This document shows positions 34,676 through 43,475 of a stretch of 45,998 nt of DNA, in pieces. The DNA is taken from the NCBI GenBank assembly GCA_031280235.1, contig JAITHA010000085.1:1-45998 (forward strand). Reading direction: 5' to 3'. The stretch is from Puniceicoccales bacterium (GTDB lineage: Bacteria > Verrucomicrobiota > Verrucomicrobiia > Opitutales > UBA953). Each line of letters starts with the position of its first letter. Position 1 is the first letter of the stretch. Under the pieces are notes generated by a model. That model was not told where the DNA came from. It made no database searches and saw only the letters and a program-made list of their open reading frames with translations. The position numbers were made by a program, and so were the translations under genes.

Positions 34676-37600
34676 ATGTCTCGCATCCCGCCAAGCCTCC
34701 AGCTTGCTGCTTTTGCCAGTGGCATACCCCTGAAAAAAGGCGGTTCAGGGCGTAAATATTTTCGCGTAAAGCTCGACGACGGTACGAGCGCTGTCTTGTG
34801 CCACTACGATGATACGCGCCCAGAGAACGCGCTCCAAGCGGACATATCTGCTTTCCTCAAAAAACTTGGCTTCCCCATTCCCGGCATCTTCGCATGGGAC
34901 AAGGAGGCGCGCGCCATCTTGTTTGAAGATGCCGGCGAAGTCGATTTGTGGGCTTTGCGAGAGGCCCCATGGCCACTTCGGCGAGATGCCTATCGTGTGG
35001 CTCTCCAAGCGCTTCATCACCTGCATACCCAAGGCTGCGCGCTTTGGCAAAGTATGGGAGATGCGCGCCCGTGCCTGATGCCTGGTTTCGACGACGCACT
35101 TTATTTCTGGGAACGTGAGTATTTCATAAAAAACGCAGTGCAGGGGTACCTGAAAATCACCCTCGATAAAAAAAATGTCGAGGCTTTGGAAATAGAGCTC
35201 CAAGCACTCGCCGGGCGCCTTCTCGCTTTACCACGTCAACTTGTCCATCGCGACTGCCAGTCCCAAAATATCCTTTTTAAGGATAATTCAGCTTTTTTCA
35301 TCGATTTTCAAGGCATGCGCGAGGGAACAGGTTTATACGATCTCGCCTCCCTCCTCTACGACCCCTATGTCGAATTTAGCGATGCCCAGCGTGACGAATT
35401 GCTCCTCTATTACCAAACGCTTGGCATGCCCGAAGGAATGACTGATATGGTGTTTAAACAAGCCTTCCGCGATGCCGCCGCGCAACGTCTTATGCAGGCG
35501 CTCGGTGCCTACGGTTTTCTCGGCAATACGAAGGGACGAAAAGATTTTCTTGTTCATATCCGGCCCGCGCTCAAACGACTTTGTGCCGTGACGCAAGCAA
35601 ATCCCTCATTGCCGCATTTGCACGAACTGGCCAAAACTTGCCTTGGCGCGCACGCCATGCTTGCACCAAGTCCTGAGGCGGCCCCTGCCTCTCCCATCAA
35701 CAAGGGATGGGGTATTCCTGCCCGGGCGAATCAGTATCAGCATATTTTTGTGGACTTATTCGATACGACAATTTTTAGGCATATCCATCCGTTTGAAGTT
35801 ATCAAAATTTGGGCCGATAAAATACGCCACTATTTCAAGATAAAATGTGACAACGAATCCCTCTATAAAATACGGATGGATGCCATCCCACAAAGTCCAT
35901 ACGGCCCGCTTTCTTACACTTATCAGGAATGGATGCAGGCGCTTTTTATCCGGCTTAAAAATAGTAATTTGCTTTCAGAAAACATTCCTTTCGAAAAATT
36001 TCTGAATGTCGCACTGGATCTGGAGGAAATCATCGAAAGAAATGCGCAATTTGCCAACTCTGAAATTGTGGAACAACTCAAAATTATGAAAAACGGAGGG
36101 AAAAAAATCTACGTGGTTTCCGATTTTTATCTTCCCCAGAGCAGTGTTGAGCGATTTATCAAAAACCTGAATCTCACAAACCTTTTTGACAAAGTTTTTG
36201 TTTCCTGCGAATTCGGTTTGACCAAGGCCAGCGCTCTGCTTTATCCTGCAATTCTCGAAAAGCTGAACTTGGCAGGAAGGGAAGTTTTCATGATCGGAGA
36301 CAATTACCACTCCGACTGCGTTAATTCGAAAAAACATGGTTTGGGTTGTTTTCACGTTCGCAATAAATACAACAGCATTCCACGGAAAATATTTGCCCGT
36401 TTTTTTGCGCCCGATGTTTCCCGGAAAAATTTTCTGCGGGCATGTGCCGAATATGAACGTGTTGCACACCGTGGAGAATTCCACTTCGGCGAATACGTTC
36501 TGGCTTATTATTTTTTTACCGATAGGCTTTTTTCCCAGCTCAAGCAAAGAGGTATACGCAATGTTCTCTTTTTGTCTCGCGAGGGATTTTTATTAAAAAA
36601 ATTCTACGAGATTTATCAGGAAAGTTTTGTGCCAGTGGACGAACGCATCCGTGCTCACTATCTTCGCATCTCGCGTCAGGCGGCGGCCATTCTCCGATAC
36701 AAACCGCTTGGCGAGGAGATTTTTTTCACAGTGGGTGACATAAGTATTCGTAATTTTCTTGTTGGGTGTGGTTTTTCGGCAGAAAAAATCCAGACTTTAG
36801 ACGATGCGTTAGATGTTGATTTTTCATTGACTATCAAGAAGTTCAAGTCTTCAAAAGAGTTGAAAATTTTGCTGGAGAACGCATTTTTTAGGAACACATA
36901 CGAGAAAAGCATTGCAGCGAACAAGGAAGCCTTTCTTCGTTATTATCAATCTTTGGCCATTCCTCAGAAAGAGGAAGTGGCGATCGTCGATATTGGGTGG
37001 ACAGGGCGAATGCAGGATGCCGTTCATGAAATCACCGGGCAAAAAACTGTTGGTTTTTATCTCGGGTTGATGAAGCCTTCTTCTCTGGGTGAGGGTTGCC
37101 ACAAGGAGGGTTTACTTTTTTCAACGATTCCATGCCGTTCGCCTTTTTATGACATTCTCTGTGTCAATCGACAGCTTTATGAACAGCTTTTGATGGCACC
37201 TCATGGGAGCGTGACTTCCTACTCTCTTGATGCTTCGGGGAGTTTTGTGATAAACGAAGATTACCGCGAGGAAGAAAGGACGGCTTACAAGGGAACTGTT
37301 GAACCTGTGCAGGCGTATATGTTGGAGCTTTTTCAACATCTATGCGACGATGTGCGGGTCAAGCTCACGCACTGGGGTGCACGCGACTGGCTTTATCCAA
37401 GCCTGGCTGGGATAATGATTCGTAGCGGTCTTTGGGTCAATGCGCCGCGGCGTTTATTCCTTGAGGCTATTTCGCGTGGATTTGTGGCGAATTTTGGCAA
37501 TATTGATGTGGGGATTCGCTATAACTTCCCGGGAGATTTGTCGCGCGGAAAATGGTTTTCCTTTTTAAGTGCACCGGGGAAGTTGATGAAATATGGAGTG

Positions 37601-37741
37601 AAGATTTGCACCTTGCGCAGTGGTTTGGTGCGTACCCTGCTTCTTGTGTTTTTCGTGATACCTTATTTCATTTTTTTGCGAATATACTGTGCACGGTGGA
37701 AAGGACGTGGCTCGGACGTCTTGTTTTTCACGGATAGATAA
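34676..37741 (+). CDS. Fusion: AmgK-like sugar kinase + HAD/COG5610-type protein
   Basis: A 1021-residue protein of two normally separate parts. Residues 1-~335 resemble the APH-fold anomeric sugar kinase AmgK of cell-wall recycling: GSGRKYFRVKL nucleotide loop, HRDCQSQNILF with His191 and catalytic Asp193, and FIDFQGMREGTGLYDLASLL with the metal-binding Asp. Residues ~355-1021 match the large HAD proteins of O-antigen clusters (COG5610): motif I VDLFDTT with Asp360, motif II VVSDFY, motif III MIGDNYHSDC (from 539), then VLFLSREGFLLKKFYEIYQ near 632. Position +2 from Asp360 is Phe, as in dehalogenase-type enzymes, so phosphatase activity is doubtful. A hydrophobic segment lies near the C-terminus (TLLLVFFVIPYFIFLRIYCA). 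Base composition shifts to AT-rich near 35740, at the junction. Confidence 0.75.
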   Translation: MSRIPPSLQLAAFASGIPLKKGGSGRKYFRVKLDDGTSAVLCHYDDTRPENALQADISAFLKKLGFPIPGIFAWDKEARAILFEDAGEVDLWALREAPWPLRRDAYRVALQALHHLHTQGCALWQSMGDARPCLMPGFDDALYFWEREYFIKNAVQGYLKITLDKKNVEALEIELQALAGRLLALPRQLVHRDCQSQNILFKDNSAFFIDFQGMREGTGLYDLASLLYDPYVEFSDAQRDELLLYYQTLGMPEGMTDMVFKQAFRDAAAQRLMQALGAYGFLGNTKGRKDFLVHIRPALKRLCAVTQANPSLPHLHELAKTCLGAHAMLAPSPEAAPASPINKGWGIPARANQYQHIFVDLFDTTIFRHIHPFEVIKIWADKIRHYFKIKCDNESLYKIRMDAIPQSPYGPLSYTYQEWMQALFIRLKNSNLLSENIPFEKFLNVALDLEEIIERNAQFANSEIVEQLKIMKNGGKKIYVVSDFYLPQSSVERFIKNLNLTNLFDKVFVSCEFGLTKASALLYPAILEKLNLAGREVFMIGDNYHSDCVNSKKHGLGCFHVRNKYNSIPRKIFARFFAPDVSRKNFLRACAEYERVAHRGEFHFGEYVLAYYFFTDRLFSQLKQRGIRNVLFLSREGFLLKKFYEIYQESFVPVDERIRAHYLRISRQAAAILRYKPLGEEIFFTVGDISIRNFLVGCGFSAEKIQTLDDALDVDFSLTIKKFKSSKELKILLENAFFRNTYEKSIAANKEAFLRYYQSLAIPQKEEVAIVDIGWTGRMQDAVHEITGQKTVGFYLGLMKPSSLGEGCHKEGLLFSTIPCRSPFYDILCVNRQLYEQLLMAPHGSVTSYSLDASGSFVINEDYREEERTAYKGTVEPVQAYMLELFQHLCDDVRVKLTHWGARDWLYPSLAGIMIRSGLWVNAPRRLFLEAISRGFVANFGNIDVGIRYNFPGDLSRGKWFSFLSAPGKLMKYGVKICTLRSGLVRTLLLVFFVIPYFIFLRIYCARWKGRGSDVLFFTDR

Positions 37742-37761
37742 TCGAGATAAAGCGGAACACA

Positions 37762-40044
37762 ATGGAGATGTTAACACTCGGGATTACGGAAGAAAAAATA
37801 CTTGTTGCCGGGGTGTTGCCATTTGATGCGGGTGGCCGTATTTATTCCTACATCGTGCCTCCGGCCATGGCCGGGAAGATTTGCAAGGGGCAGCTTGTGC
37901 GTGTTCCTCTCGGCAATTCCACACGCCAGGGCGTTATCTGGAGTGTTCCGGAAGAGACAGTGTATGATGGTGGCAGAGTGCGCAAACTCAGGGCTATTCT
38001 CCAGCTTTGCCAAGAGACGCCTGTTTTGAGCCCCGATTTGCTGGAGTTGATGGCTTGGATTTCTGCCTATTATGCTGCGCCGCTAAATTCTGTTCTTGAG
38101 ACAGTTCTTCCAGTTGTCGTGCGCAGTGGTGTGCGCGCGGTTGTGCATAAGCAACTTCGTCTTGAACGGCATCTTGGCGAGGAGGACTTTGAACGGCTAA
38201 AACGGCGTGCTCCACGTCAGGCTGCACTCTACAATTTTTTATCTGTCCAAAAAAACGCGAGTGTTGGAAAAGACGTGGCTCTCAAGGGACTTGGCATTAG
38301 TCCGGCGGTTTGTAAGGCATTGGTGGATGCGGGCATAGTTGGCGAAATTAGCGAAACAGTTTCGCGTGATGTTTATATGGATGGTTTGAGCGAATGCGAG
38401 GCCGTCATCGGTTTGCCTCCTGTACTCAACCCTGGCCAGCAAGCTGCGCTTGATGTTGTTTGCGAGGAGCTGGCTACGGGGCATTTCCACGCCCGTCTTT
38501 TGCACGGCGTCACGGGCTCGGGGAAAACGGAGGTTTATATCGGTGCCATCCGCGAAGTACTGCGGCAGGGTGGCTCGGCTATTTTCCTTGTGCCAGAAGT
38601 CGCCCTCACCCCGCAGACAGTGGGGCGTTTGCGCCAGCGCCTTGCCGACATGGAGAAGCGTATCGTCGTCTGGCATAGCCATCTTTCTGCCGGGGAACGT
38701 TTTGATGCCTGGATGGCTATGGCGAGAGGTGAGGTACGTCTTGTTGTGGGCGCACGCTCTGCGGTTTTCGCCCCACTGCATTCGTTGAGGCTCATCGTTG
38801 TAGATGAGGAGCACGAGCCTTCCTACAAACAGGGTGAGACGCCTTTTTACCACGGGCGCGATGTGGCTGTTTATCGAGCAAAACTCGACAGTGCGGTTGC
38901 TTTGCTCGGCTCGGCCACTCCGGCTCTCGAATCACTCGCCAATGTCCATTCGGGAAAATATTCTCTGAGTCGCCTTCTCACGCGCGTAGACGACCGTGCC
39001 TTGCCTGCGTTGCGCATTGTGGATATGAAGCGCGAAGTGCTGAACACAGGTGGAGGGGCCGTTTTGTCGCGACAACTTGTAGAGGCCTTGCGCGCTCGCT
39101 TGGATCGTCGTGAACAGAGTATTCTTTTTCTAAATAGACGTGGCTTCTCTCGTAGCATGATTTGCACAAAATGCGGATTTGTCGCAGGATGTCCTCATTG
39201 TAGCCTTGCCTTGACCTACCACCTTGCCGGACACCGGCTTCATTGCCACGCCTGTGGGCACAAGGAACCTGTCCCAGCATCATGCCCGGCATGTCATTCT
39301 CCAGGAATAAAGGGGCGTGGACCGGGCACGCAGAAACTTGAGGACATACTCCGCGAGCTTTTCCCTGTTGCTCGCATTATGCGACTGGATGCCGATACGA
39401 TGGGCCGGAAAAATCTCTTTCGCGAAGTGTTGGCCGATTTTCGTCGTGGGCGCCTCGACATCCTCCTGGGGACTCAAATGCTCGCGAAGGGACTGGATTT
39501 TCCCAATGTCACTCTTGTCGGTGTTGTGGACGCGGATTTGTCTTTGCATGTGCCGGATTTTCGCGCTGCAGAACGCACGTTCCAGTTGCTCGTCCAGGTT
39601 GCTGGCAGGGCAGGGCGTGGAGATCGTGCTGGAGAGGTTTTTGTGCAAACTTTCACCCCAGATGCTGCGCCTATACAATTTGCACGAAGAGCCGATTTCG
39701 ATGGTTTTTTCGAGACAGAACTCGAACAGCGCAAGGAACATGCTTATCCGCCTACGCGCCACCTCATTCGCCATCTTTTTCGAGGGCGAAATGAGGATAA
39801 GGTAAAATTCTATGCAGAAAACTGGGTGAGATTTTTTGAGGCGAAAGCTCCCGGGCTTGTCGAAATCCGTGGTCCGGCCGCTTGTCCTCTTGAACGCCTG
39901 CAAGACCATTATCGTTGGCACGCATGGTATTTTACCGAACGCGTGACGCAGGTAGTGGCGCAATTACAAATTCTTCGCAGCCAATTTACCTTCGACTCCG
40001 ACGTGGCCGATATAGTTGATGTGGACGCCATCGACCTTGGATAG
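37762..40044 (+). CDS. priA: Primosomal protein N' (replication restart helicase)
   Basis: A 760-residue helicase that reloads replisomes at stalled forks. Seen: the N-terminal 3'-end-binding domain (~1-110), helicase Walker A GVTGSGKTEVYI, DEEH box in VVDEEHEPSYKQGETPFYH, SATPALES motif III, and the two zinc pairs CTKCGFVAGCPHC and CHACGHKEPVPASCPACHS. These are followed by GTQKLEDIL, LGTQMLAKGLDFP, and QVAGRAGRGDRAG. All eight zinc cysteines are present. The start is ATG at 37762; a second ATG two codons later at 37768 is equally possible. It begins 20 bases after the kinase-HAD fusion. Confidence 0.97.
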   Translation: MEMLTLGITEEKILVAGVLPFDAGGRIYSYIVPPAMAGKICKGQLVRVPLGNSTRQGVIWSVPEETVYDGGRVRKLRAILQLCQETPVLSPDLLELMAWISAYYAAPLNSVLETVLPVVVRSGVRAVVHKQLRLERHLGEEDFERLKRRAPRQAALYNFLSVQKNASVGKDVALKGLGISPAVCKALVDAGIVGEISETVSRDVYMDGLSECEAVIGLPPVLNPGQQAALDVVCEELATGHFHARLLHGVTGSGKTEVYIGAIREVLRQGGSAIFLVPEVALTPQTVGRLRQRLADMEKRIVVWHSHLSAGERFDAWMAMARGEVRLVVGARSAVFAPLHSLRLIVVDEEHEPSYKQGETPFYHGRDVAVYRAKLDSAVALLGSATPALESLANVHSGKYSLSRLLTRVDDRALPALRIVDMKREVLNTGGGAVLSRQLVEALRARLDRREQSILFLNRRGFSRSMICTKCGFVAGCPHCSLALTYHLAGHRLHCHACGHKEPVPASCPACHSPGIKGRGPGTQKLEDILRELFPVARIMRLDADTMGRKNLFREVLADFRRGRLDILLGTQMLAKGLDFPNVTLVGVVDADLSLHVPDFRAAERTFQLLVQVAGRAGRGDRAGEVFVQTFTPDAAPIQFARRADFDGFFETELEQRKEHAYPPTRHLIRHLFRGRNEDKVKFYAENWVRFFEAKAPGLVEIRGPAACPLERLQDHYRWHAWYFTERVTQVVAQLQILRSQFTFDSDVADIVDVDAIDLG

Positions 40045-40108
40045 GAGTTGCTTCCCCGACCTTAATTGGATTTTTTCGCCTCTTTAGGGCGCCATATTAG
40101 AGTATTTC

Positions 40109-40120
40109 CTAATCGATTAG
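40109..40120. repeat. 12-bp perfect palindrome between priA and nuoF
   Basis: CTAATCGATTAG lies in the 114-base gap between two convergent genes. No terminator with a T-run was recognised here, and no gene start is near, so an operator role is unlikely. It may be a site for a DNA-binding or modifying protein, or chance in AT-rich DNA. Confidence 0.25.
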
Positions 40121-40158
40121 TTGTTGCTTCCTTCAAATCATTCTCGTGACGGCGCTAT

Positions 40159-41514
40159 CTATATCAACCGTAGACCTTTGGGTTGGGTTTGTCCGGACGT
40201 GCGGCGGTGGATGCTTTCCAAATATTCTTCGCGAAATTTTGGGACGGCGGATTGCACCGGCCAGGCTACGGCGTCGCCGTGGGCGCAGATGGTACGCCCG
40301 GCGATTTGATCGGCGATGTCGGCGAGCATGGCTACGTCTTCTTCGCGGCCTCCGCCTTTCACAATGCGCTTGGTAATGCGTGCGAGCCATTGTGAGCCTT
40401 CGCGGCATGGGGTGCATTGGCCGCAAGTTTCGTGGGCGTAAAAGGCGTTTATGTTGGCGAGGGCTTGCACCATTTCGACAGAGTCATCCATGACGATGAC
40501 GCCACCTGTGCCGAGGCTTGTGCCGCAAGCGGTGAGGGAGTTGGCGTCGAGCGGGATGTCTTCCACGCCCCAATCGAAAGCCGTTCCGTTGGGAAGCTTC
40601 CCGGTAAAACGTTCGCCGAATTTGAGGATCTTTGCCGATGAGCCACCTGGGATGAGTGCCTTGAAGCGACGTCCGTCCAGTGGGCCGCCACAAATATCGT
40701 GCAGGAGTTCGCCGAGGGTGGCTTTCCCGGCCTCAATCTCGTAGAGTCCGGGGTGTTTGACCAAGCCGCTGACTCCCCAGAGGTGTGTGCCGCTGTCACC
40801 GGCTGCGCCTGTTTCTGCAAAGGCGGCGCCTCCGTGCTCCAGGATGTGTTTTACTTGGGCCATCGTCTCTACGTTGTTGACGATGGTTGGGCAGCCGTAG
40901 AGGCCGAGCACTGCAGGGAAATAGGGTGGCTTGATGCGAGGGTACCCGCGCTTGCCTTCTAGGGATTCGATGAGGCCTGTCTCTTCGCCGCAGACGTAGC
41001 AGCCGCCACCACGGTGCACGACGATCTCGACCGGGTAGCCTTTATTCTGGTTGGTGTTTGCGCCGCAAAGGCCGTGCGCACGTGCTTCTTCAATCGCGTG
41101 CGCGAGTATCTTCGCGCCGTTTTGAAATTCACCGCGTATATAGATGAAAATCTGCGCTGCCTGAATGGCGTGCGCGGTGATGAGCGTGCCTTCTAGCAGC
41201 TGGTGTGGGTCGCGGTAAATGATCTGCCTGTCTTTGAAAGTTCCGGGCTCGGATTCGTCGGCGTTGACGACGAGGTAAATTGGTTTGCCGGATTTCCTGT
41301 CTAGGAAGCCCCATTTGACACCCGTGGGGAAACCAGCGCCACCGCGTCCGCGGAGGCCGGATCGCTTGACCTCATCGCACACCTGTGCTGGTGGCATGGC
41401 GAGGGCTTTCTGCAGGGCAATGTACCCGCCGTGATGCTGGTAGCAGGCGATGTCCGTGGTGTACCCCGGGCGATCCACATTGGCGAGGAGGATGCGGCGT
41501 TCGTGGGCGGACAT
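40159..41514 (-). CDS. nuoF: NADH-quinone oxidoreductase subunit F
   Basis: A 451-residue flavoprotein subunit of complex I that takes electrons from NADH. Seen: FMN-binding GLRGRGGAGFPTGVKWG, NADH-site ADESEPGTFKDR, GGGCYVCGEETGLIESLEGK, and the 4Fe-4S cysteines in ETCGQCTPCREGS plus the distant TICAHGDA. Length and motifs are normal, so it should be functional. No nuoE, nuoG or other complex I gene is in the window; upstream on the same strand is an aromatic-synthesis gene, 29 bases away. It could instead serve a related enzyme such as an NAD-linked hydrogenase or formate dehydrogenase, whose subunits share these motifs. Confidence 0.9.
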   Translation of the reverse strand: MSAHERRILLANVDRPGYTTDIACYQHHGGYIALQKALAMPPAQVCDEVKRSGLRGRGGAGFPTGVKWGFLDRKSGKPIYLVVNADESEPGTFKDRQIIYRDPHQLLEGTLITAHAIQAAQIFIYIRGEFQNGAKILAHAIEEARAHGLCGANTNQNKGYPVEIVVHRGGGCYVCGEETGLIESLEGKRGYPRIKPPYFPAVLGLYGCPTIVNNVETMAQVKHILEHGGAAFAETGAAGDSGTHLWGVSGLVKHPGLYEIEAGKATLGELLHDICGGPLDGRRFKALIPGGSSAKILKFGERFTGKLPNGTAFDWGVEDIPLDANSLTACGTSLGTGGVIVMDDSVEMVQALANINAFYAHETCGQCTPCREGSQWLARITKRIVKGGGREEDVAMLADIADQIAGRTICAHGDAVAWPVQSAVPKFREEYLESIHRRTSGQTQPKGLRLI

Positions 41515-41543
41515 GAGAAAACTTTGGGCTTTTTTTGAGTACC

Positions 41544-42596
41544 TCAGGCTCTGGCCTTTTCGGCTTCAGCGGCTTTGATGAGCAACTCTTCTGTGGTCTC
41601 CCAGCTGATGCACGAGTCCGTGATGGAGACGCCGTACTTAAGAGAAGATGGATCGTTGCCAAGGTTTTGCCGGCCTTCGTGCAAATGGCTTTCGAGCATC
41701 ACGCTGGCTAGGGCCAGATTGCCTGCTTTTCGTTGTGCGATCACGCTTTGGAAAATGTGCACTTGGTTTTCGTGGTTTTTGCCTGAGTTGGCATGGCTGC
41801 AGTCCACCATCAATTTGTCGCGCAGGCTCGCCTTTCGCAAAGCCTCTACGGCGGCGTTCACAAACTCTGGTTCGTAGTTGGGCCGATCCTTGCCGCCGCG
41901 CAAGACGACGTGCCCGTGTGTGACACCCAGCGAGCGCACGATAGCGGTGTAGCCGTCGCCGTCCATGCCGAGAAAGCTGTGTGGGGATTGCGCGGCGATC
42001 ATGGCGTCGATGGCGATTTGGAGAGAGCCGTCTGTGGCGTTCTTGAAGCCGACTGGCATGGAGAGCGCGCTGGCCATTTCCCGGTGGGTCTGCGACTCCG
42101 TCGTGCGTGCGCCGATGGCCGCCCAAGCTACGAGATCGTCAAGGTATTGCGGCATGTAGGGGTCGAGGAACTCTGTGGCGACGGGGAGGCCCATTGCGTT
42201 GATGTGAATGAGGAGTTCGCGGGCGGTTTTAAGCCCGTTCTCGATGTCATAGCTACCGTTGAGAAATGGGTCATTGATCAGGCCCTTCCAGCCGAGGGTG
42301 GTGCGTGGCTTTTCAAAATAGACGCGCATGATGATGCAAAGTTGCTCCTTGAGACGCTCCTTGAGATGATCAAGGCGCGTGGCGTATTCAATCGCTGAGC
42401 TACGATCGTGGATGGAGCATGGGCCGACGACGACGAGGAGGCGTTTGTCTTGGCCATCAAGAATCATGCTCACCTGCTTGCGCCCGTCGACCACGGTGTC
42501 ATGGGCGCGTCCCGAGACGGGGAGGAGAGCCTTCAGTTGTTTCGGACTGAGCAAACGCACGGTTTCGCGCACTCTGAGATTTTGCGTGGGTACCAT
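41544..42596 (-). CDS. aroF: DAHP synthase, type I (AroF/AroG/AroH family)
   Basis: A 350-residue enzyme joining phosphoenolpyruvate and erythrose 4-phosphate, the first step of aromatic amino-acid synthesis. Seen: [87 protein letters not shown], and [11 protein letters not shown] near the metal site. This is the full-length, feedback-regulated class found in E. coli; the sensitive amino acid cannot be told. The ATG at 42596 starts at the conserved part; an ATG at 42650 would add 18 residues. A GGAG three bases before this ATG is unusually close. The F suffix is a family label only. Confidence 0.9.
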   Translation of the reverse strand: MVPTQNLRVRETVRLLSPKQLKALLPVSGRAHDTVVDGRKQVSMILDGQDKRLLVVVGPCSIHDRSSAIEYATRLDHLKERLKEQLCIIMRVYFEKPRTTLGWKGLINDPFLNGSYDIENGLKTARELLIHINAMGLPVATEFLDPYMPQYLDDLVAWAAIGARTTESQTHREMASALSMPVGFKNATDGSLQIAIDAMIAAQSPHSFLGMDGDGYTAIVRSLGVTHGHVVLRGGKDRPNYEPEFVNAAVEALRKASLRDKLMVDCSHANSGKNHENQVHIFQSVIAQRKAGNLALASVMLESHLHEGRQNLGNDPSSLKYGVSITDSCISWETTEELLIKAAEAEKARA

Positions 42597-42680
42597 TCTC
42601 CGGTGAGGGGAAGGCAGAAAGTGGGAAGAGGCAAATAGAATAGTCCTCAAGCCGCTGTGTTGCCTGCTTCTCCCGGCTGG

Positions 42681-43475
42681 CTACAGTTGGAAAGTTGTGC
42701 CGACGAACTCCCCTTTGGCGATAGCTTGGAGGATGTCAGGAGTGTGCCCGTTGGCGATGATGGTGTCCGCGCCGATGCCAGCGGCGATTTCGGCGGCGAT
42801 GAGTTTGGTGGCCATGCCGCCGACATTGCGTGGGCCTGCCGTGCCGGCGGCCTGCCTTCGGATATTTTCATCAATCTTTGTGATGGAGGGGATCACGTTG
42901 CCTGTGCCGTCCGGGTTACTCATGAAACCGTTTACCGTGGAGAGTATCACGAGGCGTTGGGCGTGGACGAGTGTGGCGACGTAGGCCGAAAGGCGGTCGT
43001 TGTCGCCCACCTTGATCTCGTCACTGGCGATGGCGTCATTCTCGTTGATGATGGGTAGGATGTTTTTTTGTGAGAGGAGATGCTCGAGCGTTTGCGTAGC
43101 GTTGTGGCAGCAGGAACGGCTGTCGAGATTGGCGTGGGTGAGAAGAAGTTGGGCGCCGTGCAGCTCCAACTTGCGCAAGTGGCGCTGGTATTCGCTCATC
43201 AGCTCAATCTGGCCTACCGTGGCACAGGCTTGGAGGCTGGTCGTCGCCTGCGGGCGTTGCAAAAGGCCTAGCGCCGTCATCCCGGCGGAGATGGCACCAG
43301 AGGAAACGAGTATCACCTCATATTCCTCCTTCATAAGCGCGGCAATCTGGGCGACAAGGAGGCCTATCTGCTTGCGATTCACCACGCCATCTTTACGCGA
43401 GAGCAGCCCGGAACCCAGTTTAACGATCCAGCGTTTTTTCGCAGCGCCCGTGGGCGAGGTTGATTTAGCTTTCAA
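42681..43475 (-). CDS. proB: Glutamate 5-kinase without PUA domain, TTG start
   Basis: A 264-residue amino-acid kinase for the first step of proline synthesis. Seen: KKRWIVKLGSGLLS near the start, VILVSSGAISAGM, LLLTHANLDSRSCCHNATQT, ILPIINENDAIASDEIKVGDNDRLSA and GTGNVIPSITKIDENIRRQA with RNVGGMATKLIAAEIA. The C-terminal RNA-binding-like PUA domain of E. coli ProB (367 residues) is missing; short forms are known. No ATG or GTG lies near the conserved start: the only suitable codon is TTG at 43475-43473, which overlaps the end of the preceding gene by 11 bases, implying translational coupling. A longer frame reaching 43739 exists but lies inside the neighbour and is spurious. Downstream proA is not in the window. 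Confidence 0.88.
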   Translation of the reverse strand: MKAKSTSPTGAAKKRWIVKLGSGLLSRKDGVVNRKQIGLLVAQIAALMKEEYEVILVSSGAISAGMTALGLLQRPQATTSLQACATVGQIELMSEYQRHLRKLELHGAQLLLTHANLDSRSCCHNATQTLEHLLSQKNILPIINENDAIASDEIKVGDNDRLSAYVATLVHAQRLVILSTVNGFMSNPDGTGNVIPSITKIDENIRRQAAGTAGPRNVGGMATKLIAAEIAAGIGADTIIANGHTPDILQAIAKGEFVGTTFQL

